From the NCBI RefSeq assembly GCF_036227225.1, contig NZ_CP109444.1:4941501-5005500 (forward strand): DNA of 64,000 nt, read 5' to 3'. Below the pieces are notes generated by a model. It made no database searches and was not told the DNA's origin. It saw nothing but the letters and a program-made list of their open reading frames with translations. Shown here piece by piece: positions 19,194 to 28,376 of this stretch. The translations under genes were made by a program, and so were the position numbers. This stretch comes from Streptomyces sp. NBC_01478 (GTDB lineage Bacteria > Actinomycetota > Actinomycetes > Streptomycetales > Streptomycetaceae). Within the stretch, counting starts at the first letter, position 1. Each line of letters opens with the position of its first letter.

Positions 19194-20144
19194 TCAGTTG
19201 TCCATGTCCGGCAGGGAGTCGATGACGCGCTCAAGCTCCTCGGGGGACAACGGCCGCCCCCACAGGGCCAGGGTCCACTGCCAGGTGCCGTCCTCCCAGT
19301 GGTGGACGAACGCCTGCGGATCGCCGACCCAACCGGGCTCGAACAGCGGGGTGTTGGGCCGCTGCCGGATCAGCGCCGCCATGGTGGGCGCGTCGTCCGC
19401 CGCACCGTCGTTGTACAGGTCGATCGCGAGCAGCCCGGTGGCGAGGTCGCCGTCGAACACACGGGGCTCGGCATGGTCGAGTCCGCCGGGCCAGAACGCG
19501 GGGACGGGAAGGGGCCGTCGACGGTAGTGCGCGGCGACCTCGTCCCGCCGGCGCCGGTGAGCCTCTTCCGCCGCCGCTGCCGCGTCGTTCCACTGGAAAC
19601 GGCTGTCCGGCAGCTCCGCGGGGAAGTCCAGCTCGGTCAACTCCTCGCGGTATCCGACCTCTTCCACCTCCACCGCCAGAAGGATGCCCGCTCCGGCATC
19701 CACGACCACCCGCAGCGGACAGTGGAGAGATGGGGTCCGCAAGGTCACCGCCCAGGCATCCCGTCCGTCGTGGCGCACCGGCACCGGCGCCGCCGCGCTG
19801 GTCGCCCCCGCCAGTACCGGACCGCGCCCGCCGGTGATCAGGCGGTGCGGCGACGGGTCGAGGTCCCACGGGAACTCCGGCCCGAAGTCCAGGCCGGCGG
19901 GGAAGTCCTCCGCACGGCGCCCGTCCTCCGGGTCCCACGCGCCGATGGAGACGTCCCCGTTGTCGTACTCGACGAACCAGTCGTGGGGAGGCCGGTGAGC
20001 GAAGCGCGCGGACACGCGGACCGGGCTGGGGGGCGGCCAGTTCCGTCCGCTGTCCCGCCGGGGCCGGACCGAGGTGTGGCGGCCCACGACGGCAAGCCCG
20101 GGCGCGCGGCCGAGCAGATCGCGCAGCTCGGTCCAGCTCACCAT
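19194..20144 (-). CDS. Conserved hypothetical protein
   Basis: A 316-residue soluble protein that I do not recognise. It begins MVSWTELRDLLGRAPGLAVVG and contains beta-rich stretches (SARFAHRPPHDWFVEYDNGD, LRVVVDAGAGILLAVEVEEV) reminiscent of lipoprotein-localisation folds, then a Trp-rich C-terminus (HHWEDGTWQWTLALWGRPL). No signal peptide is visible. ATG at 20144 follows GGAGG. It is divergent from the gene at 20221. Confidence 0.6.
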   Translation of the reverse strand: MVSWTELRDLLGRAPGLAVVGRHTSVRPRRDSGRNWPPPSPVRVSARFAHRPPHDWFVEYDNGDVSIGAWDPEDGRRAEDFPAGLDFGPEFPWDLDPSPHRLITGGRGPVLAGATSAAAPVPVRHDGRDAWAVTLRTPSLHCPLRVVVDAGAGILLAVEVEEVGYREELTELDFPAELPDSRFQWNDAAAAAEEAHRRRRDEVAAHYRRRPLPVPAFWPGGLDHAEPRVFDGDLATGLLAIDLYNDGAADDAPTMAALIRQRPNTPLFEPGWVGDPQAFVHHWEDGTWQWTLALWGRPLSPEELERVIDSLPDMDN

Positions 20145-20220
20145 GCGCGTCCTCCGCCGTCCTCGGTTCGGTTGCGTCCCGGCCGCGAGCGTACGGCGGC
20201 CGTCGCCGTACGCTCGCACC

Positions 20221-20694
20221 ATGGACGTCTGGTCGGACTGCGCCGCCTGGAGTCGTCGCCTCCTGGCCGCCGCCGAGCTGCTGTCCGGCTACCGTCACCT
20301 GCGGCACCGGCGATACGAGGACTGGTGGGTTCACCCGGATTCGGCCGACGCGGTGGTGCGGACGCTGCTCGCGCTGGGCATCCATTCCCTGGTGCTGGAC
20401 GCGATGGCCCAAGGGCGGTCGTACACACCGGAGTTGATCGGACGGCTTCGGCCGGCCGACATAGGGAACGCGGTGACGAAGCGGCCCGATCATGAGCTGC
20501 TCGCCGGTCTGCCCGCTCTCGACGAGGCCGACCGACTGCGCGTCGACGTGGTGCGGATCCTCACCTACGACCCCGCGTCCGCGCTGACCGCGGTGCGGCT
20601 GCGCGCACTGGCCCACGGCGCGCTGCATGGGCTGGGCAAGAGCGTCTCCGCCGAGGATCCCGTCTGCGAGGACGTAGCCGGGATGCCTCGGTGA
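20221..20694 (+). CDS. Hypothetical protein
   Basis: A 157-residue protein, not recognised. It is mostly helical by composition, with Trp-rich beginnings (MDVWSDCAAWSRRLLAAAEL, HRRYEDWWVHP) and no transmembrane segment. It is divergently transcribed from the gene at 19194-20144 across 76 bp and followed by a strong terminator. Confidence 0.55.
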   Translation: MDVWSDCAAWSRRLLAAAELLSGYRHLRHRRYEDWWVHPDSADAVVRTLLALGIHSLVLDAMAQGRSYTPELIGRLRPADIGNAVTKRPDHELLAGLPALDEADRLRVDVVRILTYDPASALTAVRLRALAHGALHGLGKSVSAEDPVCEDVAGMPR

Positions 20695-20696
20695 GC

Positions 20697-20723
20697 GGAT
20701 GCCCCGGTCGGACCGGGGCATCC
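20697..20723. terminator. Bidirectional intrinsic terminator
   Basis: A perfect 12-bp stem GGATGCCCCGGT / ACCGGGGCATCC with a 3-nt loop, located between the convergent gene at 20221 and galK. Confidence 0.8.
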
Positions 20724-20735
20724 TCGCCGTAGCCC

Positions 20736-21878
20736 TTACTCCACCCGTCGCGCCCCCGCCGACGGCACCGCCGGGAACACGCGCGGCGCGGTGTAACCCG
20801 CCGCCGCGAAGGCCTCCTCGACCGCCTTCGTGACCGTTTCCGCGTCCGCGGCCTCCACGAGGACGACCGCCGAGCCGCCGAAGCCGCCGCCCGTCATCCG
20901 GGCGCCGAGCGCGCCCGCGCCGACCGCCGTGTCGACCACGAGGTCCAACTCCGGGCAGGAGATGCGCAGATCGTCGCGGAGCGAGATGTGGCCCTCGGTG
21001 AGGATCGGGCCGATCGCCCGTACGTCTCCCGCGTCGAGCAGGGTGATGACCTGGTCGACCCGGTGGTCGTCGGAGACGACATGGCGGACGTAGCGCCGCA
21101 CCCGCTCGTCGGACAGGCGGGCCAGGGACGGCTCCAGGTCCTCGTACGCCACGTCCCGCAGGAAGGGGACGCCGAGTTGGCGGGCGCCCTCCTCGCAGCC
21201 CTCGCGGCGTTCGGCGTACGCGCCGTCGCCGAGGGCGTGCTTGACCCTGGAGTCCACGACCAACAAGGACAGGCCCTCCGACGCCAGGTCGAAGGGGATC
21301 TGACGGATCGACAGGTCTCGGCAGTCGAGGTGGAGCGCGTGGCCCGCCTCGCAGCAGGCCGAGGCCGTCTGGTCCATGATGCCGCAGGGGACGCCGACGA
21401 AGTCGTTCTCCGCGCGCTGCGAGAAGCGGGCCAACTCCGGGCCGGACAGGCCCAGTTGGAACAGGTCGTTCAGGGCCAGGGCCGTGACGACCTCCAGCGC
21501 CGCCGACGACGACAGGCCCGCGCCCGTCGGGACCGTGGACGACAAGTGGATGTCCGCGCCGGTCACTTGGTGGCCCGCCTCGCGCAACACCCAGACCACG
21601 CCCGCCGGATACGCGGCCCAACTGGTGTTCGTGCGCGGGGCCAGTTCGTCGATGTGCAGTTCCACGACCGGGCCCTCGATGTCCGCCGAGTGGAGGCGCA
21701 GGACGCCGTCGCTGCGGCGGGACACCGCCGCCACCGCCGTGTGCGGCAGGGCGAGCGGCATCACGAAGCCCTCGTTGAAGTCGGTGTACTCGCCGATCAG
21801 GTTGACCCGGCCCGGCGCGGCCCAGACGCCCTCGGGAGCCGTCCCGTACAGCTCCTCGAAGCCCTCACGTACACCCAC
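20736..21878 (-). CDS. galK: Galactokinase
   Basis: A 380-residue GHMP kinase phosphorylating galactose at C1. It shows the galactokinase signature GRVNLIGEYTDFNEGFVMP near residue 24, the ATP loop PTGAGLSSSAALEV and the C-terminal ARMTGGGFGGSAVVL. GTG at 21878 is used. It is the third gene of the leftward galT-galE-galK operon, 21 bp after galE. Confidence 0.96.
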   Translation of the reverse strand: MGVREGFEELYGTAPEGVWAAPGRVNLIGEYTDFNEGFVMPLALPHTAVAAVSRRSDGVLRLHSADIEGPVVELHIDELAPRTNTSWAAYPAGVVWVLREAGHQVTGADIHLSSTVPTGAGLSSSAALEVVTALALNDLFQLGLSGPELARFSQRAENDFVGVPCGIMDQTASACCEAGHALHLDCRDLSIRQIPFDLASEGLSLLVVDSRVKHALGDGAYAERREGCEEGARQLGVPFLRDVAYEDLEPSLARLSDERVRRYVRHVVSDDHRVDQVITLLDAGDVRAIGPILTEGHISLRDDLRISCPELDLVVDTAVGAGALGARMTGGGFGGSAVVLVEAADAETVTKAVEEAFAAAGYTAPRVFPAVPSAGARRVE

Positions 21879-21899
21879 GTGTGATCCCTAGCCCTTCGG

Positions 21900-22862
21900 T
21901 CAGTTCGATACGTTCTGCGCGAACGCCCACGCGTCCGCGACGATGCCCGCGAGATCCGCGCGGGACGGGTTCCAGCCGAGGCGCTCCTTGGCGCGGGCCG
22001 CCGAGGCGACCAGGGCCGCCGGGTCGCCGCCGCGGCGCGGGGCCACGACCTCGGGGATCGGGTGCCCGGTGACCTGGCGGACCGTCTCGATGACCTGGCG
22101 GACGGAGAAGCCCTCGCCGTTGCCCAGGTTGCAGATCAGGTGCTCGCCGGGGGTCGCCGCCTTCAGCGCGAGCAGGTGCGCGTCGGCCAGGTCCGCGACG
22201 TGGATGTAGTCACGGACACACGTGCCGTCCGGCGTCGGGTAGTCGTCGCCGTAGACGGAGATCGCGTCGCGCTTGCCCTGGGCGACCTGGAGGACGAGCG
22301 GGATGAGGTGCGACTCGGGCTGGTGCCGCTCGCCGCAACTGCCGTACGCGCCCGCGACGTTGAAGTAGCGGAGCGAGACCGCGCCCAGCCCGTGGGCCTG
22401 CGCCTCGCTCGTGATCATGAAGTCGACCGACAGCTTCGAGGCGCCGTAGGGGTTGGTCGGGGAGGTGCGGGCGGTCTCGACGATCGGGACCTCCTCCGGC
22501 TCGCCGTACGTGGCCGCCGTGGAGGAGAAGACGAGCTTGCGGACGCCGGCCTCGCGCATCGCGGCGAGGAGGGCCATCGAGCCGCCGACGTTGTTCTCCC
22601 AGTACTTCTCGGGCTTGACGACGGACTCGCCGACCTGGGAGAACGCGGCGAAGTGGAGCACGGCTTCGTAGGACGGGTCCAGCCACTTGGCGGCGTCGCG
22701 GATGTCGCCCTCGATGAACGTGGCCCCCGCCGGCACTCCCTCGCGGAAACCCGTCGAGAGGTTGTCCAGGACGGTGACCTCGTGGCCCGCCTCCAGCAGA
22801 TGCTGGGCGACCACGCTGCCGACGTAACCCGCCCCGCCCGTGACCAGGTACTTACCGCTCAT
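21900..22862 (-). CDS. galE: UDP-glucose 4-epimerase
   Basis: A 320-residue extended SDR. The NAD-binding motif is [20 protein letters not shown] at the N-terminus, the catalytic Ser/Thr is in SSTAATYG and the YxxxK is [11 protein letters not shown]. It interconverts UDP-glucose and UDP-galactose. ATG at 22862 overlaps the galT TGA by one base (TGATG), giving translational coupling; a TTG three bases upstream is less likely. Confidence 0.96.
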   Translation of the reverse strand: MSGKYLVTGGAGYVGSVVAQHLLEAGHEVTVLDNLSTGFREGVPAGATFIEGDIRDAAKWLDPSYEAVLHFAAFSQVGESVVKPEKYWENNVGGSMALLAAMREAGVRKLVFSSTAATYGEPEEVPIVETARTSPTNPYGASKLSVDFMITSEAQAHGLGAVSLRYFNVAGAYGSCGERHQPESHLIPLVLQVAQGKRDAISVYGDDYPTPDGTCVRDYIHVADLADAHLLALKAATPGEHLICNLGNGEGFSVRQVIETVRQVTGHPIPEVVAPRRGGDPAALVASAARAKERLGWNPSRADLAGIVADAWAFAQNVSN

Positions 22863-23920
22863 CAACTCGCTACCTCTCGCAGTCGCTCGGCCGCGCGCTC
22901 CGGCGGCACGTCGTTGATGAACACGCTCATGCCGGACTCGGAACCCGCGAGGAACTTCAGCTTGCCGGACGTACGGCGAATGGTGAAAAGCTCGAGGTGG
23001 AGCGCGAAGTCGTCCCTGCTCACACCCTCGAACTCCTCCAGCGTGCCGAACGGCGCCTGGTGCCAGGCGGAGATGTACGGCGTCGGAGGCTCGCCCTCAC
23101 CGAAGATCCGGTCGAAGCGCCTCAAGAGTTCCAGATAGACCTTGGGGAACTCTGTGCGGGCCGCCTCGTCCAGCCCGAGCAGATCGGGCACCCGGCGCTT
23201 CGGGTACAGGTGGACCTCGTAGGGCCAGTGCGCGGCGTACGGCACGAAGGCCGCCCAGTGTTCACCCTCAAGGACGACCCGCTCACCGGCGAGTTCGCGC
23301 TCCAGGACCGAGTCGAAGAGGTTCTCCCCGCCCGTCGCCTCCTTGTGAGTTGCGAGTGAACGCAGCATCAGCGCGGTGCGCGGAGTGGTGAACGGATAGG
23401 CGTAGATCTGGCCGTGGGGATGACCGAGCGTCACGCCGATCTCCTCGCCACGGTTCTCGAAGCAGAACACCTGCTCGACCGAGGGCAGATGCGACAGCTC
23501 CGAGGTCCGGTCCGTCCACGCGTCGAGGACGAGGGCCACCTGCTCCTCGGTCAGCGAGGCGAAGGACGCGTCGTGGTCGGAGGTGAAGCAGACCACCTCG
23601 CAGCGTCCGGAGTCGCCGGCCAGCGAGGGGAAACGGTTCTCGAACACGACGACGTCGTACGAGGAGTCCGGGATCTCGCTGAGCCGGTCGCCCGTCGTCG
23701 GGCAGAGCGGGCACTGGTCGACCGGCGGGTGGTAGATGCGGCCCTGGCGGTGCGAGGCGATCGCCACCGAGTCGCCGAGCAGCACGTCCCGCCGTACCTC
23801 CGAAGTGGTGACCGTGCGCTCCAGCGGGCGTCGGTCCACCGCGTCGCGCACGGTGTCGTCCCGCAGGTCGTAGTAGATGAGCTCACGACCGTCGGCCAAC
23901 CGGGTCGAGGTCTTCTTCAC
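22862..23920 (-). CDS. galT: Galactose-1-phosphate uridylyltransferase
   Basis: A 352-residue GalT with zinc-site Cys residues (DQCPLCPTT), FENRFPSL and the catalytic HPH in [15 protein letters not shown]. It transfers UMP from UDP-glucose to galactose-1-phosphate. GTG at 23920 ([14 protein letters not shown]) follows GGAG at about 8 nt. Upstream in-frame starts up to ATG 23965 cannot be excluded. First gene of the gal operon; its upstream region carries the repeat operator. Confidence 0.94.
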   Translation of the reverse strand: MKKTSTRLADGRELIYYDLRDDTVRDAVDRRPLERTVTTSEVRRDVLLGDSVAIASHRQGRIYHPPVDQCPLCPTTGDRLSEIPDSSYDVVVFENRFPSLAGDSGRCEVVCFTSDHDASFASLTEEQVALVLDAWTDRTSELSHLPSVEQVFCFENRGEEIGVTLGHPHGQIYAYPFTTPRTALMLRSLATHKEATGGENLFDSVLERELAGERVVLEGEHWAAFVPYAAHWPYEVHLYPKRRVPDLLGLDEAARTEFPKVYLELLRRFDRIFGEGEPPTPYISAWHQAPFGTLEEFEGVSRDDFALHLELFTIRRTSGKLKFLAGSESGMSVFINDVPPERAAERLREVAS

Positions 23921-24010
23921 GCCGGGCTCTCCATCCGTACGTACATCCACGCCGCCATCCATGGCTTCACACAGAACTAAACACATCAAACCACCAATCC
24001 CCCCAGTCGT

Positions 24011-24057
24011 CACCATCAAAATCAAACAAAGAACACCAAACAAAGAACATCAAACAA
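24011..24057. promoter_or_regulatory. galP1-type repeat operator between galT and the sugar symporter
   Basis: An AT-rich island holds 2.5 copies of a 14-bp direct repeat, CAAACAAAGAACAY (24023-24036, 24037-24050, 24051-24057), plus nearby CATCAAA copies (24014-24020, 23984-23990). Known galP1 of the S. lividans gal operon uses a complex operator of short direct repeats. This block sits where it can control both the leftward gal operon and the rightward symporter. Confidence 0.65.
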
Positions 24058-24069
24058 GGTGAGCGCTTG

Positions 24070-25758
24070 ATGCAGACTCTGCAGCCCCCCACCTCTCTCG
24101 CCGCCGAGCTCCGGCTCCCCACCAACGGGCTCGACTACACGATCCTGGCGATCTACTTCGTGGTCGTCCTCGGCATCGGCCTGGCCGCCCGCAGATCGGT
24201 GAAGACGAGCCTCGACTTCTTCCTCTCCGGGCGTTCCCTGCCCGCATGGATCACCGGTCTCGCCTTCATCTCGGCCAACCTGGCCGCCACCGAGATCCTC
24301 GGCATGGCCGCCAACAGCGCGCAGTACGGCGCCTACACCGTCCACTGGTACTGGATCGGCGCCATCCCGGCCATGGTCTTCCTCGGCCTGGTGATGATGC
24401 CCTTCTACTACGGCTCGAAGGTGCGCTCGGTCCCGGAGTTCCTCCTCCTCCGCTTCGACAAGTGGGCACATCTCCTGAGTTCGATCCTGTTCGCCTTCGC
24501 CGCGATCCTGATCGCCGGTGTGAACCTGTACGCCCTCGCGATCGTCGTCGAGGCGCTGCTGGGCTGGCCGCAGTGGGTGGCGATCGTCGTCGCCGGTGCG
24601 TTCGTGCTCGCGTACATCACCCTCGGCGGGCTGTCCTCGGCGATCTACAACGAAGTGCTCCAGTTCTTCGTGATCCTCGCGGCCCTCATCCCGATCTCCT
24701 ACCTCGGCCTGAAGAAGGTCGGCGGCTGGGACGGGCTGACCCACAAGCTGGACGCGGCCCACGGCCACAACTTCACCACCGCGTGGGGCGGCACCGGCAT
24801 CGGCAGCGTGAACCCGCTCGGGGCGAACTGGCTGACCATCGTGCTGGGTCTCGGCTTCGTGCTGTCCTTCGGCTACTGGACGACCAACTTCGCGGAAGTC
24901 CAGCGCGCGCTCTCCGCGAAGAACCTGTCCGCGGCTCAGCGCACCCCGCTCATCGCCGCGTACCCGAAGGTCTTCATCGTGTTCCTGGTGATGATCCCGG
25001 GGCTGGTCGCCGCGGCGCTCGTCCCGAAGATCGGCACCAGCGGCTCGGACCTCCAGTACAACGACGCGATCCCGTACCTGATGGAACAGTTGCTGCCCAA
25101 CGGCGTCCTCGGCATCGCGGTGACGGGGCTCCTGGCGGCGTTCATGGCGGGCATGGCGGCCAATGTGTCGTCCTTCAACACGGTGTTCACGAACGACATC
25201 TGGGCGAAGTACGTCGTCACCGACCGCGAGGACGCGTACTACGTCCGCTTCGGCCGCCTGATCACGGTGGTCGGCGTGGCGGCGTCAGTGGGCACGGCCT
25301 TCCTGGCCTCGTCCTTCTCGAACATCATGAGCTACCTCCAGACCCTGTTCTCCTTCTTCAACGTGCCGATGTTCGTCGTCTTCATCGTCGGCATGTTCTG
25401 GAAGCGGGCCACCCCGAAGTCCGGCTTCTGGGGCCTGCTCGCGGGCACGGTGACGGCGATGGTGAACTACTTCTGGATCTACAAGCAGGGGATCATCTCC
25501 ATCCCCTCCGACCAGGGCGCGAACTTCGTCTCCGCGATCGCCGGGTTCGTCGCCGGCGCGGTGGTCATGTTCGCCGTCTCCCTCTTCACCCAGCCCAAGT
25601 CGGCCGAACAGCTCCAGGGCCTGGTCTACGGCACGACGTCCCCCGGCATGACCGAGGCGCCCGCCGCGGGCGACGACGCGTGGTACCGCCGGCCGGCCCT
25701 GCTCGGTTGGGGCGCGGTGATCCTGGCCGCCCTCTGCTACATCCCGTTCTCGTTCTAG
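24070..25758 (+). CDS. Sodium:solute symporter (SSS family), probable galactose/glucose transporter
   Basis: A 562-residue, 13-14-helix transporter. Visible family features are LDYTILAIYFVVVLGIGLAA (first helix), SLDFFLSGRSLPAWITG, AFISANLAATEILGMAANS and the long helices ending FWKRATPKSGFWGLLAG. ATG at 24070 follows AAGGTGAG. Divergence from galTEK over a shared operator strongly suggests galactose uptake, which is inference from context. Confidence 0.87.
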   Translation: MQTLQPPTSLAAELRLPTNGLDYTILAIYFVVVLGIGLAARRSVKTSLDFFLSGRSLPAWITGLAFISANLAATEILGMAANSAQYGAYTVHWYWIGAIPAMVFLGLVMMPFYYGSKVRSVPEFLLLRFDKWAHLLSSILFAFAAILIAGVNLYALAIVVEALLGWPQWVAIVVAGAFVLAYITLGGLSSAIYNEVLQFFVILAALIPISYLGLKKVGGWDGLTHKLDAAHGHNFTTAWGGTGIGSVNPLGANWLTIVLGLGFVLSFGYWTTNFAEVQRALSAKNLSAAQRTPLIAAYPKVFIVFLVMIPGLVAAALVPKIGTSGSDLQYNDAIPYLMEQLLPNGVLGIAVTGLLAAFMAGMAANVSSFNTVFTNDIWAKYVVTDREDAYYVRFGRLITVVGVAASVGTAFLASSFSNIMSYLQTLFSFFNVPMFVVFIVGMFWKRATPKSGFWGLLAGTVTAMVNYFWIYKQGIISIPSDQGANFVSAIAGFVAGAVVMFAVSLFTQPKSAEQLQGLVYGTTSPGMTEAPAAGDDAWYRRPALLGWGAVILAALCYIPFSF

Positions 25759-25779
25759 CCGCGGGAGGATTGAGAAACC

Positions 25780-26118
25780 ATGTCTGAACACTCAGATCAC
25801 TCAGGTCACTCCGGACACTCGGAGCACGACCTCCAGCGCGAGGTCAGCGAGCTGGAGGGCAAGTCGACGACCGCGTCCCGCCTGTTCGATCTGCGGCTGA
25901 TCATCGGGGGGTTGTTCGTCGTCTACGGCGTCATCGTCACGATCGCGGGGATCAACCCGTCGGACTCGTCACTGGACAAGTCCGAGGGCGTCAACATCAA
26001 CCTGTGGACCGGGATCGCGATGCTCTTGCTGGGGATCTTCTTCCTGGGCTGGCTGAAGCTGCGGCCGACACCTCCGGTGGAAGTGGCGGAGGTCGCGGAG
26101 GAGGAAGAGGGGGCTTAG
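25780..26118 (+). CDS. Small membrane protein with His-rich N-terminus
   Basis: A 112-residue protein. The first ~17 residues are a His/Ser repeat (SEHSDHSGHSGHSEHD), followed by two membrane helices (LRLIIGGLFVVYGVIVTIAG and LWTGIAMLLLGIFFLGWL) and an acidic C-terminus. It lies 21 bp after the symporter and is probably co-transcribed. The His cluster could bind a metal. Function unknown, perhaps accessory to the symporter. Confidence 0.75.
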   Translation: MSEHSDHSGHSGHSEHDLQREVSELEGKSTTASRLFDLRLIIGGLFVVYGVIVTIAGINPSDSSLDKSEGVNINLWTGIAMLLLGIFFLGWLKLRPTPPVEVAEVAEEEEGA

Positions 26119-26142
26119 GTCGGCTGCCGGGTGCGGGTGAGC

Positions 26143-26319
26143 TGTGGCTGGTCGCGCAGTTCCCCGCGCCTCTGGGGTAACTGCGCTGGCGGCATTGGTC
26201 AGTTGACCTGCACCGGTCGCGCCCACGCGGCGGAGCCGCACACGTCACAGCCCCGCGCCCGTTGGGGCAATCGGGCTTGCGGTGTTGGTCAATGGGCCTG
26301 CCCTGGTCGCGGGCCCTAG
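26143..26319. repeat. Two-copy ~90-bp imperfect tandem repeat, also present at 44456
   Basis: The intergenic stretch contains two related units about 90 bp apart: TTCCCCGCGCC..TGGGGTAA..TTGGTCAGT..GGTCGCG, then GCCCCGCGCCC..TGGGGCAA..TTGGTCAAT..GGTCGCG. The leading 27 bp (GTGGCTGGTCGCGCAGTTCC and onward) recur exactly at 44459-44485, so this is an interspersed element. Confidence 0.6.
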
Positions 26320-26729
26320 GCCACGCCCAGTTCGCACCACACGTATTTGCCGCGCCGCCCGTTCCTCGACAACGGCTGCCAGCCCCAGGAGTCGGCGCAG
26401 GCCCGCACCAACGCGAGGCCTCTCCCTGCCTCGGCGTCCAACAGATCCGCCAACTGGCCCGGCGGTTCGGGAGGTTCGGGGTCCGCGTCCCACGCGCCGA
26501 CCCGCAGCACCCCCGCCGACCAGCTCACGCGGAGCATCACCGGCCCCTTCGTATGCAGTACGGCGTTGGCCACCAGCTCCGTCGCGACGAGTTCGGCGGT
26601 GTCCGCGACCCGGATCAGGCCGTGCACGGTGAGGACCAGGCGGAGGGTGCGGCGGCAGACGGTGACGGCACGGCGGTCGTGCGGGACGGAGAGGGAGTAC
26701 TCCCAGGGTTCGGGCTCGGTTTCGGGCAT
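26316..26729 (-). CDS. Anti-sigma-factor-like ATP-binding protein (HATPase/serine kinase)
   Basis: A 137-residue GHKL ATPase of the RsbW/SpoIIAB-like type abundant in Streptomyces. N-box: VATELVANAVLHTKG. G-box region: DAEAGRGLALVRACADSWGW. ATG at 26729 has GGAG 7 nt upstream. It is divergent from an XRE-DUF397 pair, the arrangement of whiJ/abaA-type loci that influence development and antibiotic production. Whether it phosphorylates a partner is unknown. Confidence 0.85.
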   Translation of the reverse strand: MPETEPEPWEYSLSVPHDRRAVTVCRRTLRLVLTVHGLIRVADTAELVATELVANAVLHTKGPVMLRVSWSAGVLRVGAWDADPEPPEPPGQLADLLDAEAGRGLALVRACADSWGWQPLSRNGRRGKYVWCELGVA

Positions 26730-26956
26730 GCGTGAACTCCGTTGGTGGTGTGGGGAGTTGATGCGGTTCACGGGCGGTGGCCTGTCACGCCGTCATGGCA
26801 GGACGGGGTGGTGCGCTTCCGGGATCCCGGGGTTCCGCACGGTGTGCGTCGCATCACCGACAGTAGGGTCACAATTTGGGACCACGCAAGCTGTTCCCGT
26901 AATCTGCCCCTCGAACGAGTTGCCCTCGCGGGGCAGTCAGGCACGAGGAGGAAGTC

Positions 26957-27808
26957 GTGGCGCGCAGGAAAGAACCCACCGCACGCCAGGAACGCCTAGG
27001 CGCGGAACTGCGGAAACTCCGCGAGGCCGCAGGGCTCAAGGGGCGCGAAGCCGCCGCGCTGCTCGGGACGGACTCGGCCCAGATGAGTCAGATCGAGTTC
27101 GGCACGGCGGGCGTGAGCGAGGAGCGCCTACGGCGACTTGCCGCCCAATACGCCTGCAGGGACACCGAGTTGATCGAAGCGCTGGTAGCCATGGCGACCG
27201 ATCGGACACTCGGATGGTGGGAGGAGTACCGAGGTTTGCTGCCCACGTCATTCCTCGATCTCGCCGAGTTGGAGCACCACGCCACCTACCGACTCGACGT
27301 GGAGTTTCTGCACATCCCCGGGCTTTTCCAGACAGAGGACTACGCCCGCGCCGTCTTCTCGTACCGAGTCCCCGAACTCCCTGATGAGGACCTCGAACTG
27401 CGCGTACGCCACCGCATGGACCGCAAGGTGATCGTCGAAGGCAGCGCTCCCATCCCGTACGAAGCGGTGATCCACGAAGCGGCACTCCGCATCAAGGTCG
27501 GGGGCCGCACCTGCTCGCGAGCTCAGCTCACCCGCATCCTCGAACTGTCCGAAGCGGAACACATCGTTGTACGCGTCATCCCCTTCGCTCTGGACGACTT
27601 CGCCGGTGCCACCAACGCCATGATGTACGCGGGTGGCACCGTGCCAAAGCTGGACACCGCAGTACGCGACGCACCTCACGGCGCCGCCTTCATCGACTCC
27701 GAAGCCCAACTCGGCGCGTTTCGAACGCTGTTCCGTAAAGTGAAGGCTGTGTCACTCGACCCCAGGCAGTCGCGTGACGTCATTCAGAGGCTGGCGAAGG
27801 AACTGTGA
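26957..27808 (+). CDS. XRE-family regulator with DUF5753 domain (WhiJ-like)
   Basis: A 283-residue protein. The N-terminal HTH is LGAELRKLREAAGLKGREAA and TDSAQMSQIEFGTAGVSEER, followed by the ~180-residue domain typical of Scr1/WhiJ-type regulators (FLHIPGLFQTEDYARAVF, ELRVRHRMDRK). GTG at 26957 follows GGAGGAAG. The DUF397 gene overlaps its stop by 4 bp. This pair plus the divergent ATPase is a paralogous developmental module found in many copies in Streptomyces. Confidence 0.9.
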   Translation: MARRKEPTARQERLGAELRKLREAAGLKGREAAALLGTDSAQMSQIEFGTAGVSEERLRRLAAQYACRDTELIEALVAMATDRTLGWWEEYRGLLPTSFLDLAELEHHATYRLDVEFLHIPGLFQTEDYARAVFSYRVPELPDEDLELRVRHRMDRKVIVEGSAPIPYEAVIHEAALRIKVGGRTCSRAQLTRILELSEAEHIVVRVIPFALDDFAGATNAMMYAGGTVPKLDTAVRDAPHGAAFIDSEAQLGAFRTLFRKVKAVSLDPRQSRDVIQRLAKEL

Positions 27809-28032
27809 GGCGCACCGTGACCATCCCCAACAACTGGCAGAAGTCGTCCTTCTCCGGCAGCGGCGACGGCAACAACTGCGTCGAACTCGCCACCACCCCC
27901 ACCGCCTTCCACCTCCGCGAAAGCGACACCCCCACCACCGCCCTCACCACCACCCCCACGGCCCTCGCCGCCCTCCTCCACGGCATACGGTCCGGAACAC
28001 TGACCGCCGACCGTCGCGATCGTCACCGCTGA
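27805..28032 (+). CDS. DUF397 small protein, partner of XRE regulator
   Basis: A 75-residue protein with the DUF397 core NWQKSSFSGSGDGNNCVELA and the end FLHG-like ALAALLHGIRSG. It starts at GTG 27805, overlapping the XRE gene (GTGA). DUF397 proteins act with their cognate XRE regulators, possibly as antitoxin-like or modulating partners. The middle is Thr/Pro-rich. The 3' end overlaps the convergent gene at 28023 by 10 bp. Confidence 0.85.
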   Translation: MRRTVTIPNNWQKSSFSGSGDGNNCVELATTPTAFHLRESDTPTTALTTTPTALAALLHGIRSGTLTADRRDRHR

Positions 28033-28376
28033 CCCGTTTCCGCGCCGAGGGACTCCAGGAACGGCAGATACGCCGCCTCGACCCGCCGGGCGTCGCGGCG
28101 GACGTACGTGCGGACGTCGTTCCGCGGGGTGCCGTCGTAGATGTCGGTGAGGAAAGCCGTCGGCCTGACATCGAGGAAGGCGTTCTTCCAGGGGTAGCGC
28201 CTGCGGGCGCCGGGCGGACCGATGACGGCCCAGGCCCAGTGCAGCGCCAGTAGTGCGGTGGCAGGGTCGCTTGGCGATTCGCCCTTGCGGACAGCCCGGA
28301 CGACAGCCGCGTGTTCGGGCCTGCTCATGGCCTCCCACGCGACGCGGGATTCCTCCCGTGCCCACCGCTGAGCCAT
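28023..28376 (-). CDS. Unknown protein translationally coupled to a response regulator
   Basis: A 117-residue soluble, Arg-rich protein (AQRWAREESRVAWEAMSRPE, TALLALHWAWAVIGPPG, YVRRDARRVEAAYLPFLES) that I do not recognise. Its ATG overlaps the TAA of the upstream response regulator (TAATG), so it should be made only when that regulator is translated. The coupling suggests a functional link. Confidence 0.6.
   Translation of the reverse strand: MAQRWAREESRVAWEAMSRPEHAAVVRAVRKGESPSDPATALLALHWAWAVIGPPGARRRYPWKNAFLDVRPTAFLTDIYDGTPRNDVRTYVRRDARRVEAAYLPFLESLGAETGQR

Noticed and set aside
19231..21621. 796-codon minus-strand reading across two genes and galK
   Set aside because: Runs through different-frame real genes, with low-complexity Gly/Arg/Pro composition.
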